The notes beneath the pieces are model-generated. The model saw only the letters and a program-made list of their open reading frames with translations. It searched no databases and was not told the DNA's origin. Positions 14,509-23,596 of a stretch of DNA of 52,147 nucleotides are shown piece by piece; within the stretch, counting starts at the first letter, position 1, and every line of letters begins with the position of its first letter. The DNA lies in contig WYEK01000145.1 of the NCBI GenBank assembly GCA_009903855.1, positions 1 to 52,147 of the forward strand, in the 5' to 3' direction. This DNA comes from Thermocrinis sp. GTDB lineage: Bacteria > Aquificota > Aquificia > Aquificales > Aquificaceae. Both the position numbers and the translations under genes were made by a program.

Positions 14509-15296
14509 TAAAAAGCATCCTCCGATACCCGGGCGGAAAGTCAAAGGTAGCCCAAAAGCTTATCTCCCTCATCCCTCCCAACATCAAAGAATTCAGAGAA
14601 CCCATGGTGGGAGGAGGGTCCGTGGCTTTAGCAGTCAAGCAGACCCTTCCACATGTGCGTGTGTGGATAAACGATTTAAGCTACGACCTTGTATGCTTTT
14701 GGAAAACCTTGCGGGACAATCCAGAGGAACTAATCAGGGAACTCAAACGGATAAAATCTGTGTATAAAGATGGGAAGAAACTTTTTGAGGACTTCTCTTC
14801 CCAAGAGGGAGGAGATGAGTTTGAAAGGGCAGTAAGGTTCTTTGTGTTAAACAGGATTAGCTTTTCTGGAACTACCTACTCGGGAGGCTTCTCCCAGCAG
14901 GCTTTTGAGAGAACGTTTACAGAAAGCAGTATTGAACGGCTAAGGAAGGCATCAGAAATAATCAAGGACTTCAAAATAACGCATGGAGATTATGAAAGTC
15001 TTTTGTTTGAAAAGGGAGAGGGCGTATTTATCTTTTTAGACCCGCCCTACTACAGCACCGCCAACTCAAGGCTTTATGGAAAAAGAGGAGACCTCCACAC
15101 CAGCTTTGACCATCAAAGGTTTGCAAAGAATATGCAAAAATGCCCACATCTTTGGCTTATAACCTACGACGACTGCAAAGAAGTGAGAAGGCTTTTTAGC
15201 TTTGCAAACATCTACAGCTGGGAACTTCAATACGGAATGACCGCAAAGAAGGGTAAGGAAATCTTGATTTCCAACTTCCCACTCAAAGGCGGTTAA
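14505..15296 (+). CDS. D12-class N6-adenine DNA methyltransferase
   Basis: 263 residues with PGGKS (9-13) for AdoMet binding, the catalytic DPPY (179-182) and a Dam/DpnM-like architecture (REPMVGGGSVAL, FNR-like LNRISFSGT). It would methylate adenine in a short site and may mark self DNA against the nuclease module of the same operon. Its stop codon lies within the next operator half-site. An orphan epigenetic regulator is possible. Confidence 0.85.
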   Translation: MIKSILRYPGGKSKVAQKLISLIPPNIKEFREPMVGGGSVALAVKQTLPHVRVWINDLSYDLVCFWKTLRDNPEELIRELKRIKSVYKDGKKLFEDFSSQEGGDEFERAVRFFVLNRISFSGTTYSGGFSQQAFERTFTESSIERLRKASEIIKDFKITHGDYESLLFEKGEGVFIFLDPPYYSTANSRLYGKRGDLHTSFDHQRFAKNMQKCPHLWLITYDDCKEVRRLFSFANIYSWELQYGMTAKKGKEILISNFPLKGG

Positions 15297-15402
15297 CTAA
15301 CTCTCAAAGAAAAAGAGTGGACTTAGTTAACCCTGTAGAGGAAGTTAACCACGTATAGAGGGTTAACTAACTTCTTTGCTTTTACCTAACACTTAGTTAA
15401 CC
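15291..15402 (+). promoter_or_regulatory. Two full operator copies with a half-site between
   Basis: Half-sites at 15291-15302/15321-15332 and 15361-15372/15391-15402, each with exactly 18 nt between arms, plus a single GTTAACC at 15344. A TAAAAT box follows at about 15442, before the small membrane-protein gene. Confidence 0.8.
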
Positions 15403-15470
15403 CTATAGAGGATTGTGCCCTAAAGTATACATAACTTTTACTAAAATAGATACTGTGCGAGGTGATAGCC

Positions 15471-15878
15471 ATGGACGACAGGGAACTGATAAAGAGGATT
15501 ATGGAGGAGGTCAAAGATGAGAAGTTGAGGGAGGAACTGCTTGCTTTAGTGGTGGAGAAGAATAAAAAGAAAGAGGACACAAAGCAGGAGGAAAAGCCTA
15601 TAGACTATGTGGCAAGGCAGGAAATACTTTTTGGAGCCACTGAAGGAGTGGCTAAGGTATACTGGTGGATTTCGTATATAATTTCTATAGTTTTAACATT
15701 CGTAGGTTTTTCAGCGGGCCTTCTCGCCCTTCTTGCTTTGCTCGCAGGAGAACTCAACACCTTCATCAACTCTTTGTTTGTGTCCATTTTTACGCTTCCA
15801 ATAGGGCTTGGAGGGGTTTTTTCCCTTCGTAGTGGTAAAAAGGAGTATGAAAAACTTAAACGCAAAAGTGCGAATTAG
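15471..15878 (+). CDS. Small two-helix membrane protein
   Basis: 135 residues from the ATG with GAGGTG upstream. The first 60 residues are highly charged and helical, then two hydrophobic segments (VYWWISYIISIVLTFVGFSAGLLALLALLA and LFVSIFTLPIGLGGVFSL) and a basic tail. Family not recognised. It converges on traG with a 4-nt overlap. Under its own operator pair it may be an entry-exclusion or regulatory membrane protein, which is speculation. Confidence 0.65.
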   Translation: MDDRELIKRIMEEVKDEKLREELLALVVEKNKKKEDTKQEEKPIDYVARQEILFGATEGVAKVYWWISYIISIVLTFVGFSAGLLALLALLAGELNTFINSLFVSIFTLPIGLGGVFSLRSGKKEYEKLKRKSAN

Positions 15879-18800
15879 GGTTTATATCTTATGTTTCCAT
15901 ACTTAGAATCTATTTCATTTGCAGCCTTTTCTACAGTTTCAATAGTGTTGAAGACCTTCCTACCAAGATCTATAACAAACCCTCCAACCTTCTTGGCAAC
16001 TTCTGGAGCCCGAGCCGCAGTATCCAAAGCATCTTCCAAAGCCCTTTTTACAGGACTTGGCCGATTAATAAACCATCTCCGGGCATATTCTTCATAGAGT
16101 TTAAACTTTGGATCATTAGGGTTAAAGCTTAAATCAATTTTTGGCGCCTGCAAATTGAAAAGCTTTGCTTTCGGAGGGCTATAGTTTTTTAACGCATTCC
16201 GTCTCTGTTCTATTTGCTTTTGTGTATCGTCTATCTTCTTTTCAACGTCCTTCTCCAATTCTTGTCCTTTTTTCTTGATGTCTTCTGGGTTAGGAACTTC
16301 CCTGGGAACTCCTTCCAACTTTTTCTCATCTACATCTGGGCTTTTTATACCCTGTCCCTTTGCAAACTCATTCAACCATTTCTCCAAAGCCTCTGGATTG
16401 CTTCTTAGTTTAGCAACCTCCTCAATAGCATATCTCACCGCCTCTCCCTCTGATTTGCCCGCTGCTAAAGCCTCTTTGTATTTCTGCTGGACATAATAGT
16501 TTAGTGGATCTTGCTTCAAACTTGCTTGCAATCTGTCTGCATAAGTAAGCATCTCTTCATACTTTTCCTCAAAAGATTCAGCCACCTCATAAACTTTGCT
16601 CTTGCTTGCCTCTTCTGAAACATCTTTCCCTTGTGTATACGACTGTTCCACCCTTTTGGCTTGGCTATCGCTACTCTTCTGCCCGCTTTTATTCTGCAAA
16701 GACTCTATAAACTTATCCACCAAAGCGTTTTTCTGGTCTCTTGATAGCTGAGCGGACATAGCCCTTACCTGCTGGTCTGTGTAAATCCATTCAAATCCTA
16801 CTGAACCACCTCCACCAATCCGAAAAGGCCAGAACGAACCACCTTCATTTTTCCCACCACCAGTCCCTACACCAACACCCCCTGATGCACCAACTGTAAA
16901 CTGGGTTCCATCTAACGTCCTGTATTCACTATTAAGTTTCTGCCCTAAAATCTTAGCAATCTCCTTGATTATATCCTTATCCACACCCCACGCTTTCGCA
17001 GCTTCCAAAAATGAGGCAAAATTTGACTCCACAATCTTAGCCAGATTATCTCTAAGGGATTTAAGATCCACAGCCCTTATACCCTTAGAGGCAATAGTTT
17101 TAAACGCCTCTCCTACCTGCCTGTAAGCTTGTGCAATCTCACTAATTTCTTTTGCCTTAGTCCTCACATAATCTAAACTCAACCCACCAATCTGAACGCT
17201 TGACTCAAACCCTTTTATTCTTCCACTGTTATCCAATTCCACACTACCATGCTTCACCCCACCTTTCTCTATCATAAGCTTCCCACTCCCATCATACTCA
17301 ACCGCAAACCCGCCATCACCTCCTCTGATAGAAAGACTTTGTAATTGCCCAGTCTCTTCATTGTAGACCATGCTTACAATACCATTTCCACCTGCTATCG
17401 CAATGGCATTAGACAGTGTTCTCCGTGAAGGCTCATCTAATTTATGCATCACCCCCATCGCCTGCCCAACGCTCCCCTTATTTAGCGTGACAACATTTCC
17501 CTGCCTTGTAATATTCCCCACATTCTCCTGAAGCCCAGAGGTTGTAAAGAAACTCGTCGTTCCCCAACTAAAATTCCCAAGGCTTGTAGTTCCCGCCGAC
17601 ACATTTCTGTAATTCACCTGACCTGCATTAAAGCTTCCTCTTGCCACATCACCCGCCGATGCATGTGCTGTGCCCTGAACAATGCCCCCAAGCCCTGTGG
17701 CAAAACTGTGAAAGGCATACCCTCCCAAACTCGCTATCATAAAACTCACCGTAGGCACAAGCCAATACAGAGAACCTCCAAGGGATATATGGTCTACAAG
17801 CAATGAAGATATCACAGGTGCATAAAGCACATTGAAATCCCATCCCTGCTGTTGGGCAAAGTTGTAAAAGTTCCCCACAAGCTTAGAGTAGAAAAAGCCA
17901 TTTACCACCGCCTCCGCAAACTTCCACACTATCATCCACAACCCAAAAGTAAAAGCAAGCATTATCGCACCACGCATCAAAGGTGTAAGCATGAAAATAA
18001 CAAGCACAGGAACAAGAGATGCAAACAAAACATGCAATATCCCGTTTATCAAAGGCAAATACCTGTTTGCAGTAGCCTTCTCAATCTGCCCTTTTGTGAA
18101 TAGTCCCTGTTCCGTTAGCCCCATACCCTGAGAGGCCGCCCAAGAACCATAAGTCTCCTTAAACTGGTTTATAAGAACCGCCTGCATTAAAAACCCGGTT
18201 CCCGTCTGGCTTACCATCATAATACTGGAAGGAACCGTCCCTAAAAGGTCCGCTAAAACCGTTTGCCCTACCGCCGCAGAAAGGGCATTGAGACCTTGAG
18301 TGTTTACCCACTGGGAAAGGGCACTCCTTAAATAAGCCCCCGCATCCACACAACTCATGGAACATCCACCACCACAAGGCGCACTGCAAGGATCAGTGCA
18401 TTGCCCCTGCCCGTAAAGAACGGTAAACCTCGCTGGATGCAAATTGCTAAAAATCAAGTCATACAAATTGTTTGAAGTCTCAAGTTGATGTGCGTCCAAA
18501 CTTCCATCCAAAATGTTCGTAAACACACAGTCCTGAAAGAAATTGGTAAGATTGAGATAAAGATACGGGTCTACTACCCTCATGTCCGTCGCCTGCGCCA
18601 TAATCTGGCTACAGGCAAATATGCCCATATTCTGAGACCCACAACGCTGCACTCCTACCCCAAAGGCACTGTCTACCTGCCTCGCTATAGCATCCTCCAC
18701 CTGCGTCATAAAAGAAAGCACATAAGCCACAGGATACGGAACACGCTGAACTACATAAGTCTGATTTAGTGCCTTGTCTTGAACCTGCACAGTGGTAGTT

Positions 18801-19042
18801 ATGCCAAAAAATATTGAGACCACTCCAATAAATACCACATAAAACTTTACAATCCTCAACGGGTCCGCCATACCACGGGCGGAAAAATAACCAAGAAGAA
18901 CCGCTATAAATCCAAACAACGCCGCTACCTTGGCAACACCATAAAAAGTCCCATCATGCCCAAACAACATGGCAACACCCTGCAGGGCATTTGCCATGCT
19001 GTCTCCATAACCCCACGCATAAACAGTAAAGTCCGCCATCAC
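15875..19042 (-). CDS. traG: TraG mating-pair stabilisation protein
   Basis: 1055 residues, a little longer than F TraG. The N-terminal ~450 residues carry several membrane segments and a periplasmic Cys-rich stretch (CTDPCSAPCGGGCSMSC), as in the TraG N-terminal domain. The C-terminal half is soluble, with Gly-rich and coiled-coil regions (YEEMLTYADRLQASLKQD, EKKIDDTQKQIEQRR). In F-type systems TraG acts in pilus assembly and mating-pair stabilisation, and in some in entry exclusion. It directly follows traH with a 4-nt overlap. Confidence 0.85.
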   Translation of the reverse strand: MMADFTVYAWGYGDSMANALQGVAMLFGHDGTFYGVAKVAALFGFIAVLLGYFSARGMADPLRIVKFYVVFIGVVSIFFGITTTVQVQDKALNQTYVVQRVPYPVAYVLSFMTQVEDAIARQVDSAFGVGVQRCGSQNMGIFACSQIMAQATDMRVVDPYLYLNLTNFFQDCVFTNILDGSLDAHQLETSNNLYDLIFSNLHPARFTVLYGQGQCTDPCSAPCGGGCSMSCVDAGAYLRSALSQWVNTQGLNALSAAVGQTVLADLLGTVPSSIMMVSQTGTGFLMQAVLINQFKETYGSWAASQGMGLTEQGLFTKGQIEKATANRYLPLINGILHVLFASLVPVLVIFMLTPLMRGAIMLAFTFGLWMIVWKFAEAVVNGFFYSKLVGNFYNFAQQQGWDFNVLYAPVISSLLVDHISLGGSLYWLVPTVSFMIASLGGYAFHSFATGLGGIVQGTAHASAGDVARGSFNAGQVNYRNVSAGTTSLGNFSWGTTSFFTTSGLQENVGNITRQGNVVTLNKGSVGQAMGVMHKLDEPSRRTLSNAIAIAGGNGIVSMVYNEETGQLQSLSIRGGDGGFAVEYDGSGKLMIEKGGVKHGSVELDNSGRIKGFESSVQIGGLSLDYVRTKAKEISEIAQAYRQVGEAFKTIASKGIRAVDLKSLRDNLAKIVESNFASFLEAAKAWGVDKDIIKEIAKILGQKLNSEYRTLDGTQFTVGASGGVGVGTGGGKNEGGSFWPFRIGGGGSVGFEWIYTDQQVRAMSAQLSRDQKNALVDKFIESLQNKSGQKSSDSQAKRVEQSYTQGKDVSEEASKSKVYEVAESFEEKYEEMLTYADRLQASLKQDPLNYYVQQKYKEALAAGKSEGEAVRYAIEEVAKLRSNPEALEKWLNEFAKGQGIKSPDVDEKKLEGVPREVPNPEDIKKKGQELEKDVEKKIDDTQKQIEQRRNALKNYSPPKAKLFNLQAPKIDLSFNPNDPKFKLYEEYARRWFINRPSPVKRALEDALDTAARAPEVAKKVGGFVIDLGRKVFNTIETVEKAANEIDSKYGNIRYKP

Positions 19043-20562
19043 CTATTCCCCAAAGGACCCAAACCTATAAGCCTTGAAAAGACCATGTTCCCATATATGG
19101 GAGACTTGGCCATCTGTGCCAACATGTCATTGTATATCTGATTGGCTACCTGATAGCTTTGTATCTTCCGCCTCAACTGCTCCATCGTATACCTACGATA
19201 CTTCGCTAACTCCTTCTGGGCTTCTCCTATGTTCTTCAAAAGCATTTGGGCAGCTTCCAATGCAGGCGTGGACTGGCTGTTGTCATTCTGGGTCATGCCC
19301 GTTTGATAGGCAACCGCCCACTCTGCCACCTTCTGATTGAGTTTCTGAAGTAGCCCAATAGCAGCCTCCTCCGCTACATAATAAGCAAGGTCATCCTTTA
19401 TGCCAGCCAAAAATCCACTATACACAGAACCATAGTTGATTAGCTTGAAAACACCCACTGGCATGGCAGAAAGTAAAGCCTTGTCTTCCGCACTCAAAGG
19501 TTGCCTACCCTCAACAGCGTTAAAAATCCTATCCACCAATTGCTTAGCCGCCTGACAAATGGTAGTGTTTATCCTAACAGGATAGTCTTGAAAGCTTATT
19601 TTTCCACTGTTATCTACATTGAGAAAGGGAAAATTCTCAGGAGTAGAAGAACTACCTACACAACTAAGCCCAGTAATATTCCCACCATCCTCAGAAGCAT
19701 TTATCCCCGCAATCCACGTGATAAACGCTTGCGGGTCTCCTCCCCATTTGGCTACATAAGGCACAGGCTCCTGCGGCACACCAGAAAACATATCCGATAG
19801 GTCTTTCTTCCCAGAGAAGCACACATCCCCCAAATACCCACGCATTACAGCAGCTAAAGACCGACTGTCCAAACCCAAAAAGTTCGCTACCGTAGTTTCT
19901 TTGACCGCCTCCTCCACTATACAGCTTCCCTTCAACATAAGCGCCAATCCACATTTACCATTTGGACAATACTTGGAGACCTGTCTATTAAGGACTTCAA
20001 GTTGTTTAGCCCAAGACTCTACCGCTTTGTCAAAGGACTTCACCCAAGCATCTGTTTGACCGCCGAGTATTTCGTCATGAACCCACTTACCCACAACATT
20101 TCCCAACGCACCAGCCATCTGAACCGCACCACACTTGCTTATCTGCATCTGGTTTAATTGATTAGCCAAGTTCATAAGCTGCTGGAGAGTCTGTGCACAC
20201 TGAGGACATAAGGCACTCAAAGCCAACTGCGCCGCAAACATCACCCCAGCAGGACCCATCAATGCCTCAAAAAGCTTTCCAAACTGGTCAAAATTCAAAA
20301 GACCCAAAGACCCAAGATTAATATCAATCCCACCACAACCCATCTTCAAAGACGGCGGAACCGCATTAACCAACGCATAAGTCTGATCCTCCCACCTTAT
20401 CCTTATCCCCCCTCCACCCAAAGTGGTCATCTCCTTACCCTTTACACTCACAGGCTTGTCATACTCTATTACCGCACCATCCAAAAAATTAAGACCAAAA
20501 CTCTGCTCCACAATCAAACACACCAACGCAAAAACAGATAGAAATAAACCCACCACCCTCAT
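19039..20562 (-). CDS. traH: TraH pilus-assembly protein
   Basis: 507 residues from the ATG that overlaps the traL stop (ATGA). An upstream start in the same frame would run into traL and miss the signal peptide MRVVGLFLSVFALVCLIVEQSFG. Motifs FDQFGKLFEALMGPAGVMFAAQLALSALCPQC and the alternating Cys and coiled segments fit TraH, an outer-membrane-associated F-pilus extension factor. It lies between traL and traG in one minus-strand operon. Confidence 0.85.
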   Translation of the reverse strand: MRVVGLFLSVFALVCLIVEQSFGLNFLDGAVIEYDKPVSVKGKEMTTLGGGGIRIRWEDQTYALVNAVPPSLKMGCGGIDINLGSLGLLNFDQFGKLFEALMGPAGVMFAAQLALSALCPQCAQTLQQLMNLANQLNQMQISKCGAVQMAGALGNVVGKWVHDEILGGQTDAWVKSFDKAVESWAKQLEVLNRQVSKYCPNGKCGLALMLKGSCIVEEAVKETTVANFLGLDSRSLAAVMRGYLGDVCFSGKKDLSDMFSGVPQEPVPYVAKWGGDPQAFITWIAGINASEDGGNITGLSCVGSSSTPENFPFLNVDNSGKISFQDYPVRINTTICQAAKQLVDRIFNAVEGRQPLSAEDKALLSAMPVGVFKLINYGSVYSGFLAGIKDDLAYYVAEEAAIGLLQKLNQKVAEWAVAYQTGMTQNDNSQSTPALEAAQMLLKNIGEAQKELAKYRRYTMEQLRRKIQSYQVANQIYNDMLAQMAKSPIYGNMVFSRLIGLGPLGNR

Positions 20563-20837
20563 TCCATTAGTTCCTTCACCCAATACTCGGGTAAAAGTCC
20601 CTTCTTGCCCCACAGCCCTTTAGAGTAAAGCCACGCAAATAAAAACCCGGGCTGTTTGTTATACTTCAGCTTCATGTATTGTCTGGATAAAACCACTCCC
20701 ACCAAAGCACCCAAAAAAGCATGATTAGTCCATATGCCCACTATCACTGCACCCAAAAAGATTAAAAACTCGTCAAGCTCCCACCACAATATCTGAGGTA
20801 GGGCATTTACATACTTGGGAACATAATACCTCTGCAT
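20559..20837 (-). CDS. traL: TraL pilus-assembly membrane protein
   Basis: 92 residues, the usual TraL length. The start YYVPKYVNALPQILWWELDEF and the following hydrophobic hairpin match the family. It is predicted at the inner membrane in F-pilus assembly. It lies 45 nt downstream of the pilin gene. Confidence 0.85.
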   Translation of the reverse strand: MQRYYVPKYVNALPQILWWELDEFLIFLGAVIVGIWTNHAFLGALVGVVLSRQYMKLKYNKQPGFLFAWLYSKGLWGKKGLLPEYWVKELME

Positions 20838-20882
20838 GGCTTTACTCTAAAGGAGGGAGGGCAAACCCTCCCCTTGCTACGC

Positions 20883-21227
20883 TTAGAAAGTAAGCGTAAA
20901 CCTTGCGTCCACTATGTCGGGAATTATTCCCACACCAAGCCCAACAAATATCAGAAAAATGGCGGGGATAATTGCTCCCTCCTTAAAGGCCACAAGGCTA
21001 AAACCTATAAAAGCCATCGCAATCAACTTGCCCCAAATACCCTTTAGGGCGTTGGAAATGTCAGCATACCAGCCCGCTACCTCCGAACCGCCCGTTCCAG
21101 CAAAGGCCAAATCAGGGCTTAGGGCAAGTAGCCCAGTCAAAATCACCGCCAAAGCAAAGGCAAAAGCTGCGGCAGAAGATTGGGACCTCGTCTGGCTTAT
21201 AAGCCAGTAGTAAAGTGCTTTTAGCAT
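20883..21227 (-). CDS. traA: TraA-like conjugative pilin
   Basis: 114 residues from the ATG preceded by AGGAGGTGAATCC; a longer frame upstream has no such site and overlaps the promoter. A long leader ends LAFA|GTGG, leaving a mature chain of roughly 70 residues, like F pilin, with two hydrophobic helices (KLIAMAFIGFSLVAF, IPAIFLIFVGLGVGIIPDIV). Order traA-traL-traH-traG differs from F but is functionally consistent. Confidence 0.8.
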   Translation of the reverse strand: MLKALYYWLISQTRSQSSAAAFAFALAVILTGLLALSPDLAFAGTGGSEVAGWYADISNALKGIWGKLIAMAFIGFSLVAFKEGAIIPAIFLIFVGLGVGIIPDIVDARFTLTF

Positions 21228-21255
21228 GGATTCACCTCCTAAAAGTTTTGGGTCT

Positions 21256-21316
21256 ATTTTATTCAGGCGGCTTTTTTGTGTCAAGAGGGTGTTAGTTAAC
21301 CCTTCTTAGCTAAAAT
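21256..21316. promoter_or_regulatory. Divergent traA / traK promoters with a shared half-operator
   Basis: Minus strand: TTGACA (21284-21279), 17 nt, TAAAAT (21261-21256) for traA. Plus strand: TAAAAT (21311-21316) seven bases before the traK ATG. Between them is a single operator half-site GTTAGTTAACCC (21291-21302). No partner arm lies 18 nt away. Confidence 0.75.
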
Positions 21317-21323
21317 AATCCCT

Positions 21324-22055
21324 ATGAAGAGGCTAAGCTTGGCACTTTTATCTGCGTCGGTAGTTTTTGCATCGGAGGTTCCTCCAAAGGGAGTGCAGGT
21401 GGTGGAGTTTTCGCATGGGTGGAATGTGGTTTACGTTTCTATGGGAGATGTGAACCGCATAGTTTGTGAGAAGGGAGATGTATCCACTGTGGTGTATTCT
21501 CAGGAGAAGGAGATGCAGGTAAAGACAGAGGGTCGGAATGTTTTCGTCAAGCTTGTTCCGAAGGAGGAGGGTGATGGCAAAAAGGTAATATCAGACTATC
21601 CGAGGGAGCTTTATGTGGAGTGTGCGGGAGAGGTTTTCCAACTTCTTCTTTATCCCAAAAGCATACCAGCGGCCACGATTTATCTGAAGCTTCCCTACAA
21701 AAAGGACACCACCAAAGCAAAGGCTTTTGAGAAGGCTTCTTCCTTTGAGGAAATCATAGGGAAGCTTATCAGGTCCATATACTTGGAGGAAATCCCAGAT
21801 GGGTATGAGGTGGAGTTGGTCAATAAACCTGTGGGAAACTTTAAGGAACTGGATTTGGTTCTCTACAAGAGATACACGGGAGACAGGTTTGTAGTAGAGG
21901 AATACCTGATTACCGCAAAGTTAGACCTTGAACTCTCAGAGGCGTCCTTTTTGCCCTACCTCAAAAACCCAGCCGCCATAAGCATCGTAAAACCAATTCT
22001 CAAAGAGGGAGAGACCACGAGGATGTTTGTGGTATCAATCAGCCCAAGAGACTGA
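21324..22055 (+). CDS. traK: TraK secretin-like protein
   Basis: 243 residues with a signal peptide (MKRLSLALLSASVVFAS) and the TraK pattern of a beta-rich domain starting GWNVVYVSMGDVNRIVCEKGDV. TraK forms the outer-membrane ring of F-type systems with TraV and TraB. It stands alone on the plus strand between two minus-strand operons. No ribosome-binding site: probable leaderless mRNA. Confidence 0.8.
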   Translation: MKRLSLALLSASVVFASEVPPKGVQVVEFSHGWNVVYVSMGDVNRIVCEKGDVSTVVYSQEKEMQVKTEGRNVFVKLVPKEEGDGKKVISDYPRELYVECAGEVFQLLLYPKSIPAATIYLKLPYKKDTTKAKAFEKASSFEEIIGKLIRSIYLEEIPDGYEVELVNKPVGNFKELDLVLYKRYTGDRFVVEEYLITAKLDLELSEASFLPYLKNPAAISIVKPILKEGETTRMFVVSISPRD

Positions 22056-22353
22056 GAAACCTCTGGTCATCAACCATATCCGCAAAAACAGAAAGCCTCT
22101 TGAGGCTTTCCTCAGTAAGCTTGTAGACCTTTATCCTCTTGCCATCCACCGACAGCACCAACTCATCACCCACCAACTCTCCAAAAAGTTCCCGCCCCTT
22201 GAACTCACCCTCTTGGACTGTCCCCAACGAAACACGAACTCCAAGCTTGACCAGAGGAATAACAACATAGAGAGGAATGACCAAAACCCCCTCCCTGTCC
22301 AACAGCCCAAGCCCTGTAAAGTCCTCAGTTTGCAAAAATATCACCCTCTGCAT
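22039..22353 (-). CDS. Unknown 104-residue protein
   Basis: Last gene of the minus-strand operon; its 3' end overlaps the traK 3' end by 17 nt. Mostly beta-type sequence (RVIFLQTEDFTGLG, VLVIPLYVVIPLVKLG) with a charged second half. No signal peptide, no known motif. The ATG directly follows the stop of the 28-residue membrane peptide (TAGATG). Confidence 0.55.
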   Translation of the reverse strand: MQRVIFLQTEDFTGLGLLDREGVLVIPLYVVIPLVKLGVRVSLGTVQEGEFKGRELFGELVGDELVLSVDGKRIKVYKLTEESLKRLSVFADMVDDQRFLSLLG

Positions 22354-22440
22354 CTACCTACTCCATATCCAAAAAATCAGCGTGATTATCCAAGCAAGTA
22401 AAAAGACGACCATAATTAGATATATCATGTAGCCCGCCAT
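22354..22440 (-). CDS. 28-residue single-span membrane peptide
   Basis: Starts MAGYMIYLIMVVFLLAW and continues as one hydrophobic helix to a C-terminal Ser-Arg. GAGG lies six bases before the ATG and overlaps the stop of the upstream gene; the next gene starts immediately after its stop. The composition is purely membrane-spanning. The function may be to anchor or regulate a T4SS component, but this is inferred only from context. Confidence 0.5.
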   Translation of the reverse strand: MAGYMIYLIMVVFLLAWIITLIFWIWSR

Positions 22441-22443
22441 ATC

Positions 22444-23277
22444 TTACCTCAAAAAGAGATACAGGTCTGCCACATCCTGATGGGAAAGCACTATGGGAGG
22501 CCTCATAAGCGGTATTATCAAAAACTTGTCCGTCTCTTGGTCCACCTTAAACAAAATCCTCTCATGCATGGAAAAGGGCTTTATATCCGTCCTACCCTGC
22601 AAGTAGCTTGACAACATCTCAAGTAGCCTCTCCCTCGCCTGCACAGTTATCACCCCCATCACCGTCTCCACATCATACACCATGTGGTCCTCAGTCCACC
22701 TGAAAAACCTCGCCACCTTGCCCTCCGACACAAAACGCACCTCCATCTGCGAATACGCCCTTATATACCTCAAAAACGAATACAGCTCCTGCATGTTAAA
22801 GCCTATCCGACCACGCTTTATCTCCTTACTTCTGGTTTTCCCTTCCGCCACCAGATAAAGAAGTGCCTTGTCTTGAGTTTCAGGAACCCTCCAGAAAAAC
22901 TTTGGCTCCTTACTCCCATCATCATACCACACAAGGAAAAACTCGTTTATCTCCCCATCCACAAGCAAAGACAAATACCTGTAAAGCTCCCACATGACCG
23001 CTGGATGTATCCAAAGCCCACCAGTATAGGGAAGAACCTTGACCTTTGGCTTTGCCTTCTGTCCATCCTCAGAAGGTTCCATATCCTCTGGTAGATAAAA
23101 GGGCGTTGTGGTAGCAACAGTTAGCCTCTGCCTCCAATACCTCGGGGCAGACACAGGAAGCAGATAAAACTGCTGCTCCTCCTGTGGATAGAGTTCAAAC
23201 TCTAAGGCAATCTTGCCATGCCTTAGGGCTAAAGGTTTGGCTGAAAACCTCTCTGGCATAACCGCTGTCTTCTGCAT
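22444..23277 (-). CDS. Unknown 277-residue cytoplasmic protein
   Basis: No signal peptide or membrane segment. Contains many aromatic and charged residues (GLWIHPAVMWELYRYLSLLVDGEINEFFLVWYDDG) and a C-terminal helix ending DVADLYLFLR. The preceding 105-residue protein ends with a similar DILEIKYYLEGG helix, so the two may share a fold (a VLSHQDV / YLSRQDI motif before the last helix). It lies downstream of the HD relaxase-like gene. Confidence 0.6.
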   Translation of the reverse strand: MQKTAVMPERFSAKPLALRHGKIALEFELYPQEEQQFYLLPVSAPRYWRQRLTVATTTPFYLPEDMEPSEDGQKAKPKVKVLPYTGGLWIHPAVMWELYRYLSLLVDGEINEFFLVWYDDGSKEPKFFWRVPETQDKALLYLVAEGKTRSKEIKRGRIGFNMQELYSFLRYIRAYSQMEVRFVSEGKVARFFRWTEDHMVYDVETVMGVITVQARERLLEMLSSYLQGRTDIKPFSMHERILFKVDQETDKFLIIPLMRPPIVLSHQDVADLYLFLR

Positions 23278-23278
23278 G

Positions 23279-23596
23279 TTAACCTCCTTCTAAGTAGTAT
23301 TTGATTTCCAAAATATCTTGACGAGAGAGATATACCGCCTCCCTCCTTTTCCCGTCAGAAAGCCTAAGCCCCCAACGGTCTTTACCCTTGAAAAACACCA
23401 AATACCCACCATTTTCTCCCTGCACGCTAACATTGTGCTTGAGGGTTCCATAAAACTGCATGTCAAGCGCCGCCTTCACCTTGAAAAGATTTTCCGACCT
23501 CACCAACACCTTCATCCGATGAGGAAGCAGTTGAAACTCCACTCCCTTGGGCGTCTTCTGAATTAGCAGCTTCTTCTCCTTCAGGTTGATCTCCAC
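23279..23596 (-). CDS. Unknown 105-residue protein overlapping its neighbour
   Basis: Starts with GTG, eight bases after a strong GGAGGT site, 134 nt inside the 3' end of the HD-protein gene in another frame. Beta-rich (VEFQLLPHRMKVLVRSENLFKVKAAL, GYLVFFKGKDRWGLRLSD) with a final helix. A single-stranded-DNA-binding-like small beta protein is possible but not supported by a motif. Confidence 0.6.
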   Translation of the reverse strand: MEINLKEKKLLIQKTPKGVEFQLLPHRMKVLVRSENLFKVKAALDMQFYGTLKHNVSVQGENGGYLVFFKGKDRWGLRLSDGKRREAVYLSRQDILEIKYYLEGG

